Part shown: positions 18,030-27,586 of the stretch, piece after piece
Layout: each line of letters starts with the position of its first letter
Position numbering within the stretch: position 1 is the first letter of the stretch
From: Roseovarius spongiae
Lineage (GTDB): Bacteria > Pseudomonadota > Alphaproteobacteria > Rhodobacterales > Rhodobacteraceae
Length of the DNA stretch: 64,000 nucleotides
Direction of reading: 5' to 3'
Assembly: GCF_003651245.1 (NCBI RefSeq)
Contig: NZ_RAPE01000001.1
Span: 1 to 64,000, forward strand
Program-made: the position numbers and the translations under genes
Notes under the pieces: model-generated
Told to the model about the DNA's origin: nothing
Seen by the model: the letters and a program-made list of their open reading frames with translations, nothing else
The model's database searches: none

Positions 18030-18989
18030 ATGAAACGTTTTCTGACAACGACCGCGATTGTTCTCGCGATGGGTTCGGCGGGTTTCGCCGACACCGACGG
18101 CAACATGAACTGGGATACGCCGGTCGAATCCTCGGCAGGCCAGTTCTATGGCTCGGAACTGATCGGGATGCGGGTGTACCGCAGCGATCAGGACTTTGAA
18201 TCCGGCGCGGCGGTGGAAGCCGGCGCCAACGAGAACTGGGATGACATCGGCGAGGTCAACGACATCATCATCAGCAAGGACGGCAATGTCGACGCCGTCA
18301 TTCTCGGGATCGGCGGGTTCCTCGGCATGGGCGAGCGCGACGTCGCCATCCGCATGGACCAAATCCGGGTCGTGCGCGAGAATGACGACCAGGACGATCG
18401 TTTCCTGGTGGTGAAGGCAACGCGCGAGAACCTCGAGTCGATTCCGGAGTATGAGCGCCGTGCGGGCGTGGATGACGAGTCCATGACCAACAACCAGAAC
18501 AACGCGCAGGACGACGACGCCGTGACGGCCGAGCAGAACGCCGACCAGAACAACGCGCAGGACGACAACGTCGCGATGGACGATGACAACGCCGCGATGA
18601 ACGAGGAGTCCGTGGCCAACGAGACCACCCAGGCCAACGACAACACGGTTGAGCCGCTCGCGATGAACCGTCCCCAAGTCCAGCGCGAAGGTTACACCGA
18701 AGTGCCGTTGGAAGAGGCCGACAGCCTCAATACCGAGGACCTGACCGGCACGAGCGTCTATGGCGCGAATGACGAGGACATCGGCGAGGTTTCCGAACTT
18801 ATCGTCGAGAACGGCAAGATCACTCGGGCCGTGATCGACGTGGGCGGTTTCCTCGGGCTTGGCGAAAAGCCGGTGGCCGTCGACTTCAGCAAGCTGCAGG
18901 TCATGCGGCAGGGCGAGGACGGATCGCTCGTGGTCTATATGGACGCGACCGAAGAGACGCTCGAGTCGCAGCCTGAATACGAAGGCTAA
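18030..18989 (+). CDS. exported protein with two PRC-barrel domains
   Basis: A 319-residue protein with a signal peptide (MKRFLTTTAIVLAMGSAGFA) and two PRC-barrel-like domains, about residues 38-145 and 225-315. Each has the pattern LIGMRVY or LTGTSVY, then IGEV.(D/E)(I/L)II..G, V.AVI..GGFLG.GE..VA and a closing E(N/T)LES.PEYE. The two halves are joined by an acidic Asn/Asp/Ala-rich linker of about 70 residues that contains an exact 23-base direct repeat (18493-18515 and 18544-18566, 51 bases apart) encoding QNNAQDD. Such proteins are common in Rhodobacterales and Rhizobiales and are thought to be periplasmic or envelope-associated stress proteins; no activity is known. The ATG at 18030 is preferred over 18018 for ribosome binding site and signal peptide. 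Confidence 0.85.
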   Translation: MKRFLTTTAIVLAMGSAGFADTDGNMNWDTPVESSAGQFYGSELIGMRVYRSDQDFESGAAVEAGANENWDDIGEVNDIIISKDGNVDAVILGIGGFLGMGERDVAIRMDQIRVVRENDDQDDRFLVVKATRENLESIPEYERRAGVDDESMTNNQNNAQDDDAVTAEQNADQNNAQDDNVAMDDDNAAMNEESVANETTQANDNTVEPLAMNRPQVQREGYTEVPLEEADSLNTEDLTGTSVYGANDEDIGEVSELIVENGKITRAVIDVGGFLGLGEKPVAVDFSKLQVMRQGEDGSLVVYMDATEETLESQPEYEG

Positions 18990-19012
18990 GCCGAACCCCT
19001 ATGACCATTTCG

Positions 19013-19040
19013 AGGGCCGCCCGTCGAGGGCGGCCCTTTC
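19013..19040 (+). terminator. rho-independent terminator after the PRC-barrel gene
   Basis: A perfect 10-base-pair stem (AGGGCCGCCC / GGGCGGCCCT) with a five-base loop, followed by TTTC, 24 bases after the stop codon. It can end transcription of the PRC-barrel gene before the convergent VPLPA-CTERM gene. Confidence 0.8.
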
Positions 19041-19173
19041 GCGTTTCAGGCGTTTTCGCAATTCGTTGAAGCACGGCGAAAGTGGAAATATTCGCTTTGC
19101 TATCTTCAGCTGAAGAGCAACAGGTTCTTGCTGTCCTTCTCGGCAACCGCTTCTTTCGACGGCGGAATGCCCT

Positions 19174-19740
19174 CTACGTCTGCTTCTTCCTGCGTGCGGC
19201 AAAAGCGAAGAGCCCCAGTCCGCCTAAGAGCAGCGGAAAGCCTGCGGGGAGCGGAACGGGCGCAATGGGGTTTTGACTTTGAGAAACATAACCACCGCTT
19301 GCGTTATCACCGTGTAATCCAAGGTAGAAAATACTGAATGGATCAACAGAACCAGACACAAGTTCCATCCGAACAAATAAAGGATCTGTTGCCGGTAGCG
19401 AGAAATTAGAGCCAAAGATAAACCCAGAGAAGCCTGAATAATCACCAGATGAGGTTCCAATATTATCTATCGAAGCTATGTTGCTAGCGCCAAGATCTGA
19501 CCCAAAGCTGAAATTGAAAAAAGCAGCATTGAAAACGTTCCGCGCATCAGAACCGGTAGCACCCGCAATTGGATCCGCCCCAAAGGATCCACGTACGTCC
19601 GTTAACGAAACTAACCCTTCGAATTTAAAGTCTAATGTCAGGTCAGTTACCGCATCGGCCGTAGCGCCCCACGAAGTGACCGGCAGCGCTGCCACAGCGG
19701 CAGCAAGCGCAATTTTCTTGAGAGCCTTGAAAATATTCAT
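19174..19740 (-). CDS. VPLPA-CTERM sorting domain protein
   Basis: A 188-residue exported protein. It has an N-terminal signal peptide (MNIFKALKKIALAAAVAALPVTSWGA) and a C-terminal tripartite sorting signal: V-P-L-P-A-G, a hydrophobic helix (FPLLLGGLGLFAFA) and a basic tail (ARRKKQT). Such signals are processed by exosortases (EpsH/Xrt family), with VPLPA-type tails common in Rhodobacteraceae. The body, rich in Gly, Ser, Asp and Phe, reads like a secreted beta-rich or extracellular-matrix protein. Composition is unusual: 53 of 120 bases are G or C in 19441-19560, far below the neighbours, so recent acquisition is likely. No exosortase gene is in the window. The ATG at 19740 is chosen for its signal peptide and a GGAG site. 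Confidence 0.85.
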   Translation of the reverse strand: MNIFKALKKIALAAAVAALPVTSWGATADAVTDLTLDFKFEGLVSLTDVRGSFGADPIAGATGSDARNVFNAAFFNFSFGSDLGASNIASIDNIGTSSGDYSGFSGFIFGSNFSLPATDPLFVRMELVSGSVDPFSIFYLGLHGDNASGGYVSQSQNPIAPVPLPAGFPLLLGGLGLFAFAARRKKQT

Positions 19741-19922
19741 TTGAGAGTCTCCAACGCATCTGAACGGATTATGAACGTATGGACACTGCACCAGACCACA
19801 TCGCTGAGTCAAAAGATTCCGGTTAAACGAGAGGGCTTCTGACATTCTCTGCTTTTTGGATAGGGCATACCTACCGGCAGATGTGCAGCAGTTTATACGC
19901 GGTCTTTCAGCTCATGGGGCCT

Positions 19923-19972
19923 GCGCAAGCCGGGCCGCCCATGCCGCGCGGGCGCGGCATCGCGGCTTGCGC
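19923..19972 (+). other. nested hairpin element in the mdh leader
   Basis: An outer 10-base-pair stem (GCGCAAGCCG 19923-19932 / CGGCTTGCGC 19963-19972) encloses an inner perfect inverted repeat (ATGCCGCGC 19941-19949 / GCGCGGCAT 19952-19960). It lies 57-107 bases upstream of the mdh ATG. It could be a structured 5' leader of the mdh transcript, a terminator/insulator, or a repeat; there is no T-run after it. I do not recognise it as a known riboswitch. Confidence 0.45.
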
Positions 19973-19993
19973 GTCACCCGCGGAGTGCGATAG

Positions 19994-20992
<999 letters not shown>

Positions 20993-21011
20993 CGCGAGCG
21001 CACAGGAGACG

Positions 21012-21037
21012 GGGCCGGCCATTTCCGGCCGGCCCTT
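21012..21037 (+). terminator. terminator after mdh
   Basis: A perfect nine-base-pair stem (GGGCCGGCC / GGCCGGCCC) around a six-base loop ATTTCC, followed by TTG, 20 bases after the mdh stop. The T-run is short, as is usual in this high-GC genome. Confidence 0.7.
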
Positions 21038-21113
21038 GCGCCGGGGTCCGCGGTTGCGCGCGACAGCCGGTGAATGCAGCCGGGCCGCGTCGCTACCGCG
21101 TAGGCTGTAGCTA

Positions 21114-21142
21114 TTGATCTGGTAGCCCTCTCTTTGTATTAT
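21114..21142 (+). promoter_or_regulatory. sigma-70-like promoter for the second VPLPA-CTERM gene
   Basis: TTGATC (21114-21119) and TATTAT (21137-21142) are separated by exactly 17 bases in a locally AT-rich stretch. Transcription would start near 21149, leaving a leader of about 93 bases before the ATG at 21242. This is the clearest consensus-like promoter I can see in the window. Confidence 0.6.
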
Positions 21143-21241
21143 GTAACACACTTAAGACCCATTGCCGGACGATCTGACCCGAAAGAGGCCGGGGGTTCGG
21201 TAATTTCAAGTTACTTCATTTACATCCAGGGGAGAGAATCA

Positions 21242-21859
21242 ATGATAAGCAGGGTAATTGCGGCGGCGCTCGTCGCCGGCCTGGCCGCCACGGGGGCCGG
21301 CGCGGCGACGCTCGATTTCGTGGCCGAAGCGTTTGGAGATGAACGCGGCGTCGCCGACGGCACCACGATCAACAATGTCAATACCGGCTTCCTGAACGTG
21401 ACCTTCAGCTCGTCGCATTTCGCCTATTTCGACGATCTGTCGGGCGGAAAACCGGCGGGTCTGGGCGTGTGCAAGGTTCTGACTGGCGACGCACAATGCA
21501 AACCGAGCAGTGACGACAACGTCACCAGCGGCGAAAGCGTCACGCTGACATTCGACACGATGGTCGATCTCCTGGGCTTGTCCTTCTTCAATGCCGATCA
21601 CAATCCCGTCTCGGCCACGGATACGCTCAGGATCGGGACCGATCTCATGGCGATCGGCGAGACGACGTTCGGTGCTGCCTCCGCCGCGACCTTCAGCGGC
21701 ATCACCAGCATCACGTTCGCTTACGGCGGCAGCAGCGCCAACCAGTTCTATGTCGCGGGCGCGACGGCCACCCCGGTCCCGATTCCGGCCTCGCTGCCGC
21801 TTCTTGTCGGCGGGCTGGGCCTGATGGGCTGGGTCGCGCGGCGGCGCAGGAAGGCCTGA
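21242..21859 (+). CDS. VPLPA-CTERM (VPIPA variant) sorting domain protein
   Basis: A 205-residue exported protein with a signal peptide (MISRVIAAALVAGLAATGAGA) and a C-terminal sorting signal V-P-I-P-A-S, hydrophobic helix LPLLVGGLGLMGWVA, then RRRRKA. The body resembles a secreted beta-sandwich: two cysteines (VCKVLTGDAQC), a D-D-N-V-T-S-G-E-S-V-T-L-T-F-D segment and G-L-S-F-F-N-A-D-H-N. It would be anchored or released by an exosortase encoded elsewhere. The start at 21242 fits GGGGAG about nine bases upstream and the signal peptide; an in-frame start at 21134 would add a non-signal leader. Unlike the other VPLPA gene at 19174, its base composition is nearer the genome norm. Confidence 0.85.
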   Translation: MISRVIAAALVAGLAATGAGAATLDFVAEAFGDERGVADGTTINNVNTGFLNVTFSSSHFAYFDDLSGGKPAGLGVCKVLTGDAQCKPSSDDNVTSGESVTLTFDTMVDLLGLSFFNADHNPVSATDTLRIGTDLMAIGETTFGAASAATFSGITSITFAYGGSSANQFYVAGATATPVPIPASLPLLVGGLGLMGWVARRRRKA

Positions 21860-21868
21860 CGCCGGCGG

Positions 21869-21895
21869 CGCCGCCCTGACAGGGCGGCGTCCTTC
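21869..21895 (+). terminator. terminator after the VPLPA-CTERM gene
   Basis: A nine-base-pair stem (CGCCGCCCT / AGGGCGGCG) with the three-base loop GAC, followed by TCCTTC, begins about 10 bases after the stop codon. Confidence 0.7.
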
Positions 21896-22017
21896 ATCGC
21901 CCGCGCCCGGCCTGCGCCCTGGCCGCGGCGTATGATGCGCGTCTCCGACCGGGTTGTGTCCCGGGAGGTTCCGAAGGATAACTTCGGGGTCTTCTTGTCG
22001 GATGGGGCGGGGTAGCG

Positions 22018-22578
22018 ATGATCAGGACGCTTGCATGGATGCTGGTCGCGGCTTTGGTCGCGGCGACGGGCGGTTGCGCCACGGTGAAGCCCGGCGGCGG
22101 GCCGGACGACGTCGCCGCGCTGGCGGCGGAGATCCGGGCGCTGGGTCCGGAGGTCGCGCCCGATGAGGCCGAGCGGGCGGCGCGGATCGCCTATGGCTAT
22201 TCGCTGCAACTCGCCCGGGAATACGGCGTCACCGATCCGCCGCTGGTTCACAACGCCAAGGTCATTCACGGCCTGCGCGAGCGGGGCCTGTGCAACGACT
22301 GGACCGAGGATCTGAGCAAGCGCCTGAAGCAGGAGCGTTTCCGCACATTGACGGTGCATTGGGCCATCTCGCCGCCCAAGCCGTTCCGGATCATCCATCA
22401 TTCGGTCGTCATCAGCCGGCGCGGCGGGACGATCGAAGAGGGGATCGTGCTTGACCCGTGGCGCCATGGCGGCGCGCTTTACTGGGCGCGCACGCCGAAA
22501 GACGACCATTATGACTGGCGCCCGCGCATGGAGGTGCGCGAAGAACTGGTGAAGGGGCGCGTGACGACCGGAGGCTGA
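22018..22578 (+). CDS. hypothetical lipoprotein
   Basis: A 186-residue protein with a lipoprotein signal peptide (MIRTLAWMLVAALVAATGGCATV; lipobox A-T-G-G-C, Cys about 20). The mature part has a short helical region (EAERAARIAYGYSLQLAREYG) then a compact domain with single Cys (RGLCNDWTEDLSKRL), TLTVHWAIS, FRIIHHSVVIS and a closing IVLDPWRHGGALYWA. The Cys/His/Asp arrangement is reminiscent of papain-like (transglutaminase- or NlpC-type) folds, but I cannot assign a family. It has no partner in the immediate region and is convergent with the coiled-coil gene. Confidence 0.75.
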   Translation: MIRTLAWMLVAALVAATGGCATVKPGGGPDDVAALAAEIRALGPEVAPDEAERAARIAYGYSLQLAREYGVTDPPLVHNAKVIHGLRERGLCNDWTEDLSKRLKQERFRTLTVHWAISPPKPFRIIHHSVVISRRGGTIEEGIVLDPWRHGGALYWARTPKDDHYDWRPRMEVREELVKGRVTTGG

Positions 22579-22697
22579 GGCCGGCGCGGCATGATCAGGG
22601 CAGGTGGCGCTTGCAGTAGGCCATTCTGCTTGTCCTCGGGTCGGAACTGTAGCGAATGTCCTGCGCGCCTTGTCCACGGTGTTCCGCTGCGCGCCGC

Positions 22698-23924
22698 TCA
22701 GTTGGCCTGTTCGGGATCTTCTTCCGGGTCGGGCGCGGCGTCGCCGTTGGCCTCGGACTCCGCCGCTTCGGCGCCTTCGGGCGCGTCGTCCTGCGGATTG
22801 GCGGTGGCGTCCTGCGCGTCGGTTGCGGACTGGTCAGCCGGCTGGTCCTGCGGAGTGTCGGCGTTGGGCGTCTGACTTGGGTCGTCGCGGGTCGTGTCGG
22901 CGGCGTCATTTTGAGCCTCGCCCCCGGACTCCGTCGCGTTCGGGGAAGTCCCGCCGTCGTTCCCATTGTCTGTGCCGGCGTCTTCGGACGCCTCGCCCTG
23001 GGGCTCTGCGCGCTCTGCACCGGCGGAGGAATTTTCGCCTTCCTGCGTGGCCGCGCTGGCGCCATCGGTCTCGTTCAACTCCGCGATGCGCTGTTCGATC
23101 TGCAACAGGCGGTCGCTGCGGGTCTTGACCTCTTCGGTCAGCCGCGTGACGAGGTCCTGCACATCGGCGCGCTGCTTGCTGGCCGCCGCGACGTCCTCTT
23201 TCAATTGGGTCCGGCGCGTCTGCATGTCGGCGATTTCGCCCTCGAGCGCGTCATGCCGCGCGGTCATCTGTTCGAGCTCGCTCGAGCGGGCCTGGAAGTT
23301 CTCGCGCAGCTTCGCGTCCCTCTCGGTCGCCTCGGCGACGCGTTCCTGGGCCTCGGCCAGCTTGTCGGTGAGCGCGGCGTTTTCCTCGGTGAGCTTCGCC
23401 TGGGTTTCGCGCAATTCGTTTTCCTGCTGGCGCGCCTCTTCCAGCCGCGCGCTGACCTTGGCCAGTTCGTCGGTCTGCGCGGCGATCTGGTCGTCCAGCG
23501 TCTTCTTGCGCTCCTCGAAGCCGGCGATCTCCTCGCGCAGCGGGCTGGCCTCGTCCTCGAGCCTGCTCAGCTTTTCCTCGCCGGCGGCGATGTCGCTGGA
23601 GAGCTGATCATGCGTGGCCTGGAGATCGGCGACGGCCGGCTCCAGGTCGTCCAGCTTCGCGCGGGCCTCATCTTCCTGGGTCTTCAGGTCGTCGAGCTTC
23701 GGTTGCAGTTCTCCGATCCGGGTCCTGACCTCGTCGAGCGAGCCGGTGCTTTCCTCGTAGCTGGCGACCTCGCTGTTGAGGTTGTCGACCGTGGCGGTCA
23801 TCTGGGTTTCGACCTTCGATTTCGTCACGGCGAAATAGGCCGCGCCGAGCCAGCCGATCACGGCGATGATCGTGATGATCGCCAGTTTCATTGTGGAATT
23901 GTCGCGGCCGTCGCCCTGCGCCAT
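22698..23924 (-). CDS. membrane-anchored coiled-coil protein with acidic tail
   Basis: A 408-residue protein of three parts. Residues 1-30 hold one membrane segment (MKLAIITIIAVIGWLGAAYFAV). Residues about 32-270 form a long uninterrupted coiled coil rich in Glu, Lys, Leu, Gln and Ala, with heptads such as LEDEASPLREEIAGFEERK. The last 130 residues are a disordered Asp/Glu/Asn/Gln/Ala-rich tail. The ATG at 23924 has a GGGAG ribosome binding site and removes an implausible 88-residue upstream extension. It is transcribed divergently from sucC across 290 bases. Function unknown; a structural role facing the periplasm or cytoplasm, comparable to other anchored coiled-coil scaffolds, is possible. 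Confidence 0.8.
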   Translation of the reverse strand: MAQGDGRDNSTMKLAIITIIAVIGWLGAAYFAVTKSKVETQMTATVDNLNSEVASYEESTGSLDEVRTRIGELQPKLDDLKTQEDEARAKLDDLEPAVADLQATHDQLSSDIAAGEEKLSRLEDEASPLREEIAGFEERKKTLDDQIAAQTDELAKVSARLEEARQQENELRETQAKLTEENAALTDKLAEAQERVAEATERDAKLRENFQARSSELEQMTARHDALEGEIADMQTRRTQLKEDVAAASKQRADVQDLVTRLTEEVKTRSDRLLQIEQRIAELNETDGASAATQEGENSSAGAERAEPQGEASEDAGTDNGNDGGTSPNATESGGEAQNDAADTTRDDPSQTPNADTPQDQPADQSATDAQDATANPQDDAPEGAEAAESEANGDAAPDPEEDPEQAN

Positions 23925-24072
23925 CTGTCGATTCTCCCTGTCCAGTTCGCCCCGGGGGGCATCCGTTTCGCTGACGAACGCCGCGCCGCGCCGATTGGTT
24001 CCGCACGCGGCGCAGGTTCGCGCGGGGCGACCGGAAACGCGGCTGATTCTGCCGGTTCGGGGTGCGCGCGCA

Positions 24073-24106
24073 TTTGTGATCACACGAAACGGGCTGTGAT
24101 CACAAA
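24073..24106. promoter_or_regulatory. double palindromic operator upstream of sucC
   Basis: Two copies of the 10-base palindrome TGTGATCACA occur at 24075-24084 and 24095-24104, centred exactly 20 bases apart, that is about two helical turns. The outer flanks are also symmetrical (GCATT...AATGC), giving a perfect 14-base inverted repeat (24070-24083 / 24096-24109). It lies between the divergent coiled-coil gene and sucC, about 105-145 bases before the sucC ATG. A candidate -10 TATAGT (24175-24180) lies downstream. The binding protein is not known to me. Confidence 0.6.
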
Positions 24107-24214
24107 TGCGGGCAATATGGAGCAAATGCCGAAAACTGTGAGAAAGCCGTTTAACCTCGGCCCGATCTTGTGGGTATAGTCGGCGCAACCGAACCCAAGG
24201 CGGAGACTGCCCAG

Positions 24215-25408
24215 ATGAACATCCACGAATACCAGGCCAAGTCGCTCCTGCGGTCCTACGGGGCGCCGGTGTCGGACGGGCGCGTCGTGTTGCGCGCGGA
24301 AGAGGCCAAGACGGCGGCGGGCGAGATGGATGGCCCGCTCTGGGTGGTCAAGGCGCAGATCCACGCGGGCGGGCGCGGCAAGGGCAAGTTCAAGGAACCC
24401 GGCGCCGGCGAACAGGGGGGCGTGCGTCTCGCCAAATCGGTCGAGGAGGCCGCGGACGAGGCCAAGCGGATGCTGGGCCGCACGCTCATCACCAAGCAGA
24501 CCGGCCCGGAGGGCAAGCAGGTCAACCGCATCTATATCGAGGACGGCAGCGGCATCGAGACGGAGTTCTACCTTGCCCTGCTGGTGGACCGGCAGACCAG
24601 CCGGGTGAGCTTTGTCGCCTCGACCGAGGGCGGCATGGACATCGAGGAGGTCGCCGCCAGCACGCCCGAGAAGATCCTGAGCTTCTCGGTCGATCCCGCG
24701 ACCGGCTACCAGCCGTTCCACGGGCGGCGCATCGCCTTCAACCTCGGGCTTTCAGGCGCGCAGGTGAAGCAATGCGTGCGGCTGATGGGCATCCTCTACA
24801 AGATGTTCATCGAGAAGGACATGGAGATGCTCGAGATCAACCCGCTGATCGTCACCGACAAGGGCGATCTGAAATGTCTCGACGCGAAGATGGGGTTCGA
24901 TTCCAACGCGCTCTATCGCCATTCGGACATCAACGAATTGCGCGACACGACCGAGGAGGACCCCAAGGAGTTGGAGGCGTCGAAATACGACCTCAACTAC
25001 ATCGCGCTGGACGGCGAGATCGGCTGCATGGTGAACGGCGCGGGCCTTGCCATGGCGACGATGGACATCATCAAGCTCTACGGCGCGGAGCCGGCCAACT
25101 TCCTTGACGTGGGGGGCGGAGCCACCAAGGAGAAGGTGACCGAGGCGTTCAAGATCATCACCTCCGACCCGCATGTGAAGGGGATACTCGTCAACATCTT
25201 CGGCGGCATCATGCGCTGCGACGTGATCGCCGAAGGCGTGGTGGCGGCCGTGAAGGAGGTGGGTCTCAAGGTGCCGCTGGTGGTGCGGCTGGAGGGCACC
25301 AACGTGAAGAAGGGCAAGGAGATCCTCAACAATTCGGACGTGGACGTGATCGCGGCGGACGATCTGAAGGACGGCGCGCAGAAGATCGTGAAGGCGGTGA
25401 AGGGGTGA
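24215..25408 (+). CDS. sucC: succinyl-CoA synthetase beta subunit
   Basis: The beta subunit of succinyl-CoA ligase, which makes ATP or GTP from succinyl-CoA in the TCA cycle. From the ATG at 24215 ([12 protein letters not shown]) it is 397 residues, normal for the family; GGAG lies eight bases upstream. The N-terminal ATP-grasp domain shows [12 protein letters not shown] (residues 45-56) and EINPLIVT; the C-terminal domain has [13 protein letters not shown] and [15 protein letters not shown]. It is followed after 177 bases by a small lipoprotein gene and then sucD, an unusual separation of the two subunits. Confidence 0.97.
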   Translation: MNIHEYQAKSLLRSYGAPVSDGRVVLRAEEAKTAAGEMDGPLWVVKAQIHAGGRGKGKFKEPGAGEQGGVRLAKSVEEAADEAKRMLGRTLITKQTGPEGKQVNRIYIEDGSGIETEFYLALLVDRQTSRVSFVASTEGGMDIEEVAASTPEKILSFSVDPATGYQPFHGRRIAFNLGLSGAQVKQCVRLMGILYKMFIEKDMEMLEINPLIVTDKGDLKCLDAKMGFDSNALYRHSDINELRDTTEEDPKELEASKYDLNYIALDGEIGCMVNGAGLAMATMDIIKLYGAEPANFLDVGGGATKEKVTEAFKIITSDPHVKGILVNIFGGIMRCDVIAEGVVAAVKEVGLKVPLVVRLEGTNVKKGKEILNNSDVDVIAADDLKDGAQKIVKAVKG

Positions 25409-25585
25409 GACGCGATCCGGCGCAGCCGATGAAAGGTCCGGGGGACCTTTCGAGCGTCGAACGGGCGGAGCCCCGGGCCGGCCGGAGCCCGCGCGGCATT
25501 CCGGGCGGACGAACCTCGTGACGGCGTCTCGGGACCGGGACGCGCGGACCTGCGCCGCGCCGGGGACAGATTGGAGAACGCGATC

Positions 25586-26002
25586 ATGCACATGACGATC
25601 AAGGCGGGCGGCGTCGCGCTTCTGGCGCTCGGGCTTTCGGGCTGCGGCTGGTTCGGCGCCGACTTCCCGGTGCGCAACGGCCCGCAGAGCGAGCCGCACG
25701 TGACCTATGCGACCTCGGGGCAGGTGGCGGAGCGGATGGTGACGCAGAGTTCCGCCGCGGGCGCCGGCGCGCAGGCGGTTTGCGGCGCGCAAAGCGCGGC
25801 GGCGGCAGAGCGCGCGGCCGCCGCCACCGGGCGGTTCGGCGCTCCGCTGAGGACCAATCCGGATGGGGATGGCGCGCGCGGCGCGCTGTTCAACGACCAT
25901 TCCGGCACGGCGGTGATGATCACCAGCGGGCCGGGCGGCTATGAGTGCATGTGGTCCGGTCCACAGGGCGTATCGACATGGCGCAACGGCGCGCCCGCCT
26001 GA
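25586..26002 (+). CDS. small lipoprotein between sucC and sucD
   Basis: A 138-residue protein with a lipoprotein signal peptide ([24 protein letters not shown]; lipobox L-S-G-C, Cys about 20). The mature part is Ala/Gly-rich with cysteines in AVCGAQS and GYECMWS and a [16 protein letters not shown] segment. No domain recognised. The ATG at 25586 follows GGAG by nine bases; an in-frame TTG at 25571 is less likely. Its position between sucC and sucD suggests co-transcription with the TCA genes, although a leaderless or internal promoter cannot be excluded. Confidence 0.7.
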   Translation: MHMTIKAGGVALLALGLSGCGWFGADFPVRNGPQSEPHVTYATSGQVAERMVTQSSAAGAGAQAVCGAQSAAAAERAAAATGRFGAPLRTNPDGDGARGALFNDHSGTAVMITSGPGGYECMWSGPQGVSTWRNGAPA

Positions 26003-26064
26003 GCGGCGGCAAGGGAAATTCATGAAAAGGGGGCCGCGGCGCCCGAACAGGAGACGGAAGACAC

Positions 26065-26946
26065 ATGGCGGTATTGATCGACGAAAACACCCGCGTGATC
26101 TGTCAGGGCCTCACCGGCAGTCAGGGCACGTTCCACACCGAGCAGGCCATCGCCTACGGCACGAAGATGGTCGGCGGCGTGACGCCCGGCAAGGGCGGGC
26201 AGACGCATCTCGACCTGCCGGTGTTCAACTCGGTTCACGAGGCGCGGGCGGAGACGCAGGCGAACGCGTCCGTGATCTACGTCCCGCCGCCCTTCGCCGC
26301 CGATTCCATCCTCGAGGCGATCGACGCGGAGATGGAGGTCATCATCTGCATCACCGAAGGCATCCCCGTTCTCGACATGATGCGCGTGAAGCGGGCGCTG
26401 GAAGGCTCCAAATCCCGTCTTGTGGGCCCCAACTGCCCCGGCGTCATCACGCCCGATGCGTGCAAGATCGGCATCATGCCGGGCCATATCCACAAGCGCG
26501 GCTCCTGCGGGGTTCTGTCCCGTTCCGGCACGCTGACCTACGAGGCGGTGAAGCAGACCACCGATCTCGGGCTCGGGCAGTCGACCGCCGTGGGGATCGG
26601 GGGCGACCCGATCAAGGGGACCGAGCATATCGACGTGCTGGAATGGTTCCTCGCCGACGACGAGACCGAGAGCATCATCATGATCGGCGAGATCGGCGGG
26701 CAGGCCGAGGAGGACGCCGCGCAGTTCCTCATCGACGAGAAGAAGGCGGGCCGCTGGAAGCCCGTCGCCGGGTTCATCGCCGGGCGCACCGCGCCGCCGG
26801 GCCGGCGCATGGGCCACGCGGGCGCCATCGTCGCCGGCGGCAAGGGCGGCGCCGAGGACAAGATCGAGGCGATGCGCAAGGCCGGCATCGTCGTCGCCGA
26901 CAGTCCCGCGGGGCTTGGCGAGGCGGTGATGGAGGCGATCGGATGA
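26065..26946 (+). CDS. sucD: succinyl-CoA synthetase alpha subunit
   Basis: The CoA-binding alpha subunit that carries the phosphohistidine intermediate. 293 residues, beginning [28 protein letters not shown]. The CoA-binding Rossmann domain includes [11 protein letters not shown] and [16 protein letters not shown] segments; the ligase domain has [23 protein letters not shown] and the active-site histidine in [13 protein letters not shown]. It lies 62 bases after the small lipoprotein gene and upstream of a DUF805 gene and sucA. Confidence 0.97.
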   Translation: MAVLIDENTRVICQGLTGSQGTFHTEQAIAYGTKMVGGVTPGKGGQTHLDLPVFNSVHEARAETQANASVIYVPPPFAADSILEAIDAEMEVIICITEGIPVLDMMRVKRALEGSKSRLVGPNCPGVITPDACKIGIMPGHIHKRGSCGVLSRSGTLTYEAVKQTTDLGLGQSTAVGIGGDPIKGTEHIDVLEWFLADDETESIIMIGEIGGQAEEDAAQFLIDEKKAGRWKPVAGFIAGRTAPPGRRMGHAGAIVAGGKGGAEDKIEAMRKAGIVVADSPAGLGEAVMEAIG

Positions 26947-27062
26947 GAAGAGCCAGAACGCGCCGCGCCCTGCCGGGCGCCAGCCAAGTCACGAACCGCT
27001 CCGGGCGGACAGAGCAGCCGAAACCCGACTGACCGACGACCAGACCGAAAGGACGCAACGAC

Positions 27063-27515
27063 ATGGGATTCCCCGAAGCCGTAAAAACCTGCCTCACCCA
27101 GAAATACGTTCAGTTCAGCGGCCGGGCCTCGCGCCCGGAATACTGGTGGTTCTTCCTCGCCTACGTGCTTGGCGCGATCATAGCGTCCTTCCTGGGCAGC
27201 ATCGTCTACCTCCTTTATATCCTCGCCGTGATCGTGCCGGTCACCGCCGCGGGGTACCGTCGGTTGCAGGATACCGGGCGGCCGGGGTGGTATATCTTCA
27301 TCCCCGTCGCCGTGGGGCTGATCAGCATGTTCCTGATGCCCGCCGCGCCGGTGGTGGAGGACGGGCAGCTCACCAGCGCGCCCAGCATGGGGAGCATGGG
27401 GCTGATGGCCATTTTGGGCATCGTGCAACTGGTGCTGGCGGTGATCTACATCTGGTGGCTGACCCGCCCCTCTGACCCCGAGACCAACGCCTACGGCCCG
27501 CCGCCCGCCGCATGA
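27063..27515 (+). CDS. DUF805 membrane protein
   Basis: A 150-residue integral membrane protein of the DUF805 family. The N-terminus FPEAVKTCLTQKYVQFSGRASRPEYWWFFLAY contains the family signature F-x-G-R-A-(S/R)-R-x-E-(Y/F)-W. Four hydrophobic helices lie at about residues 29-45, 48-66, 78-95 and 112-133, and RRLQDTGRPGWY fits the family's conserved RLHDxGxSGW motif. Function unknown. It sits between sucD and sucA (116 bases and 71 bases away), probably within the same transcript. Confidence 0.88.
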   Translation: MGFPEAVKTCLTQKYVQFSGRASRPEYWWFFLAYVLGAIIASFLGSIVYLLYILAVIVPVTAAGYRRLQDTGRPGWYIFIPVAVGLISMFLMPAAPVVEDGQLTSAPSMGSMGLMAILGIVQLVLAVIYIWWLTRPSDPETNAYGPPPAA

Positions 27516-27586
27516 CGCGGCCGGCGGCGCCGGCGCACCAAGAACGTTCCGATACTGATGGGCCGCGGCCCGCATGAGGTAAGCAA

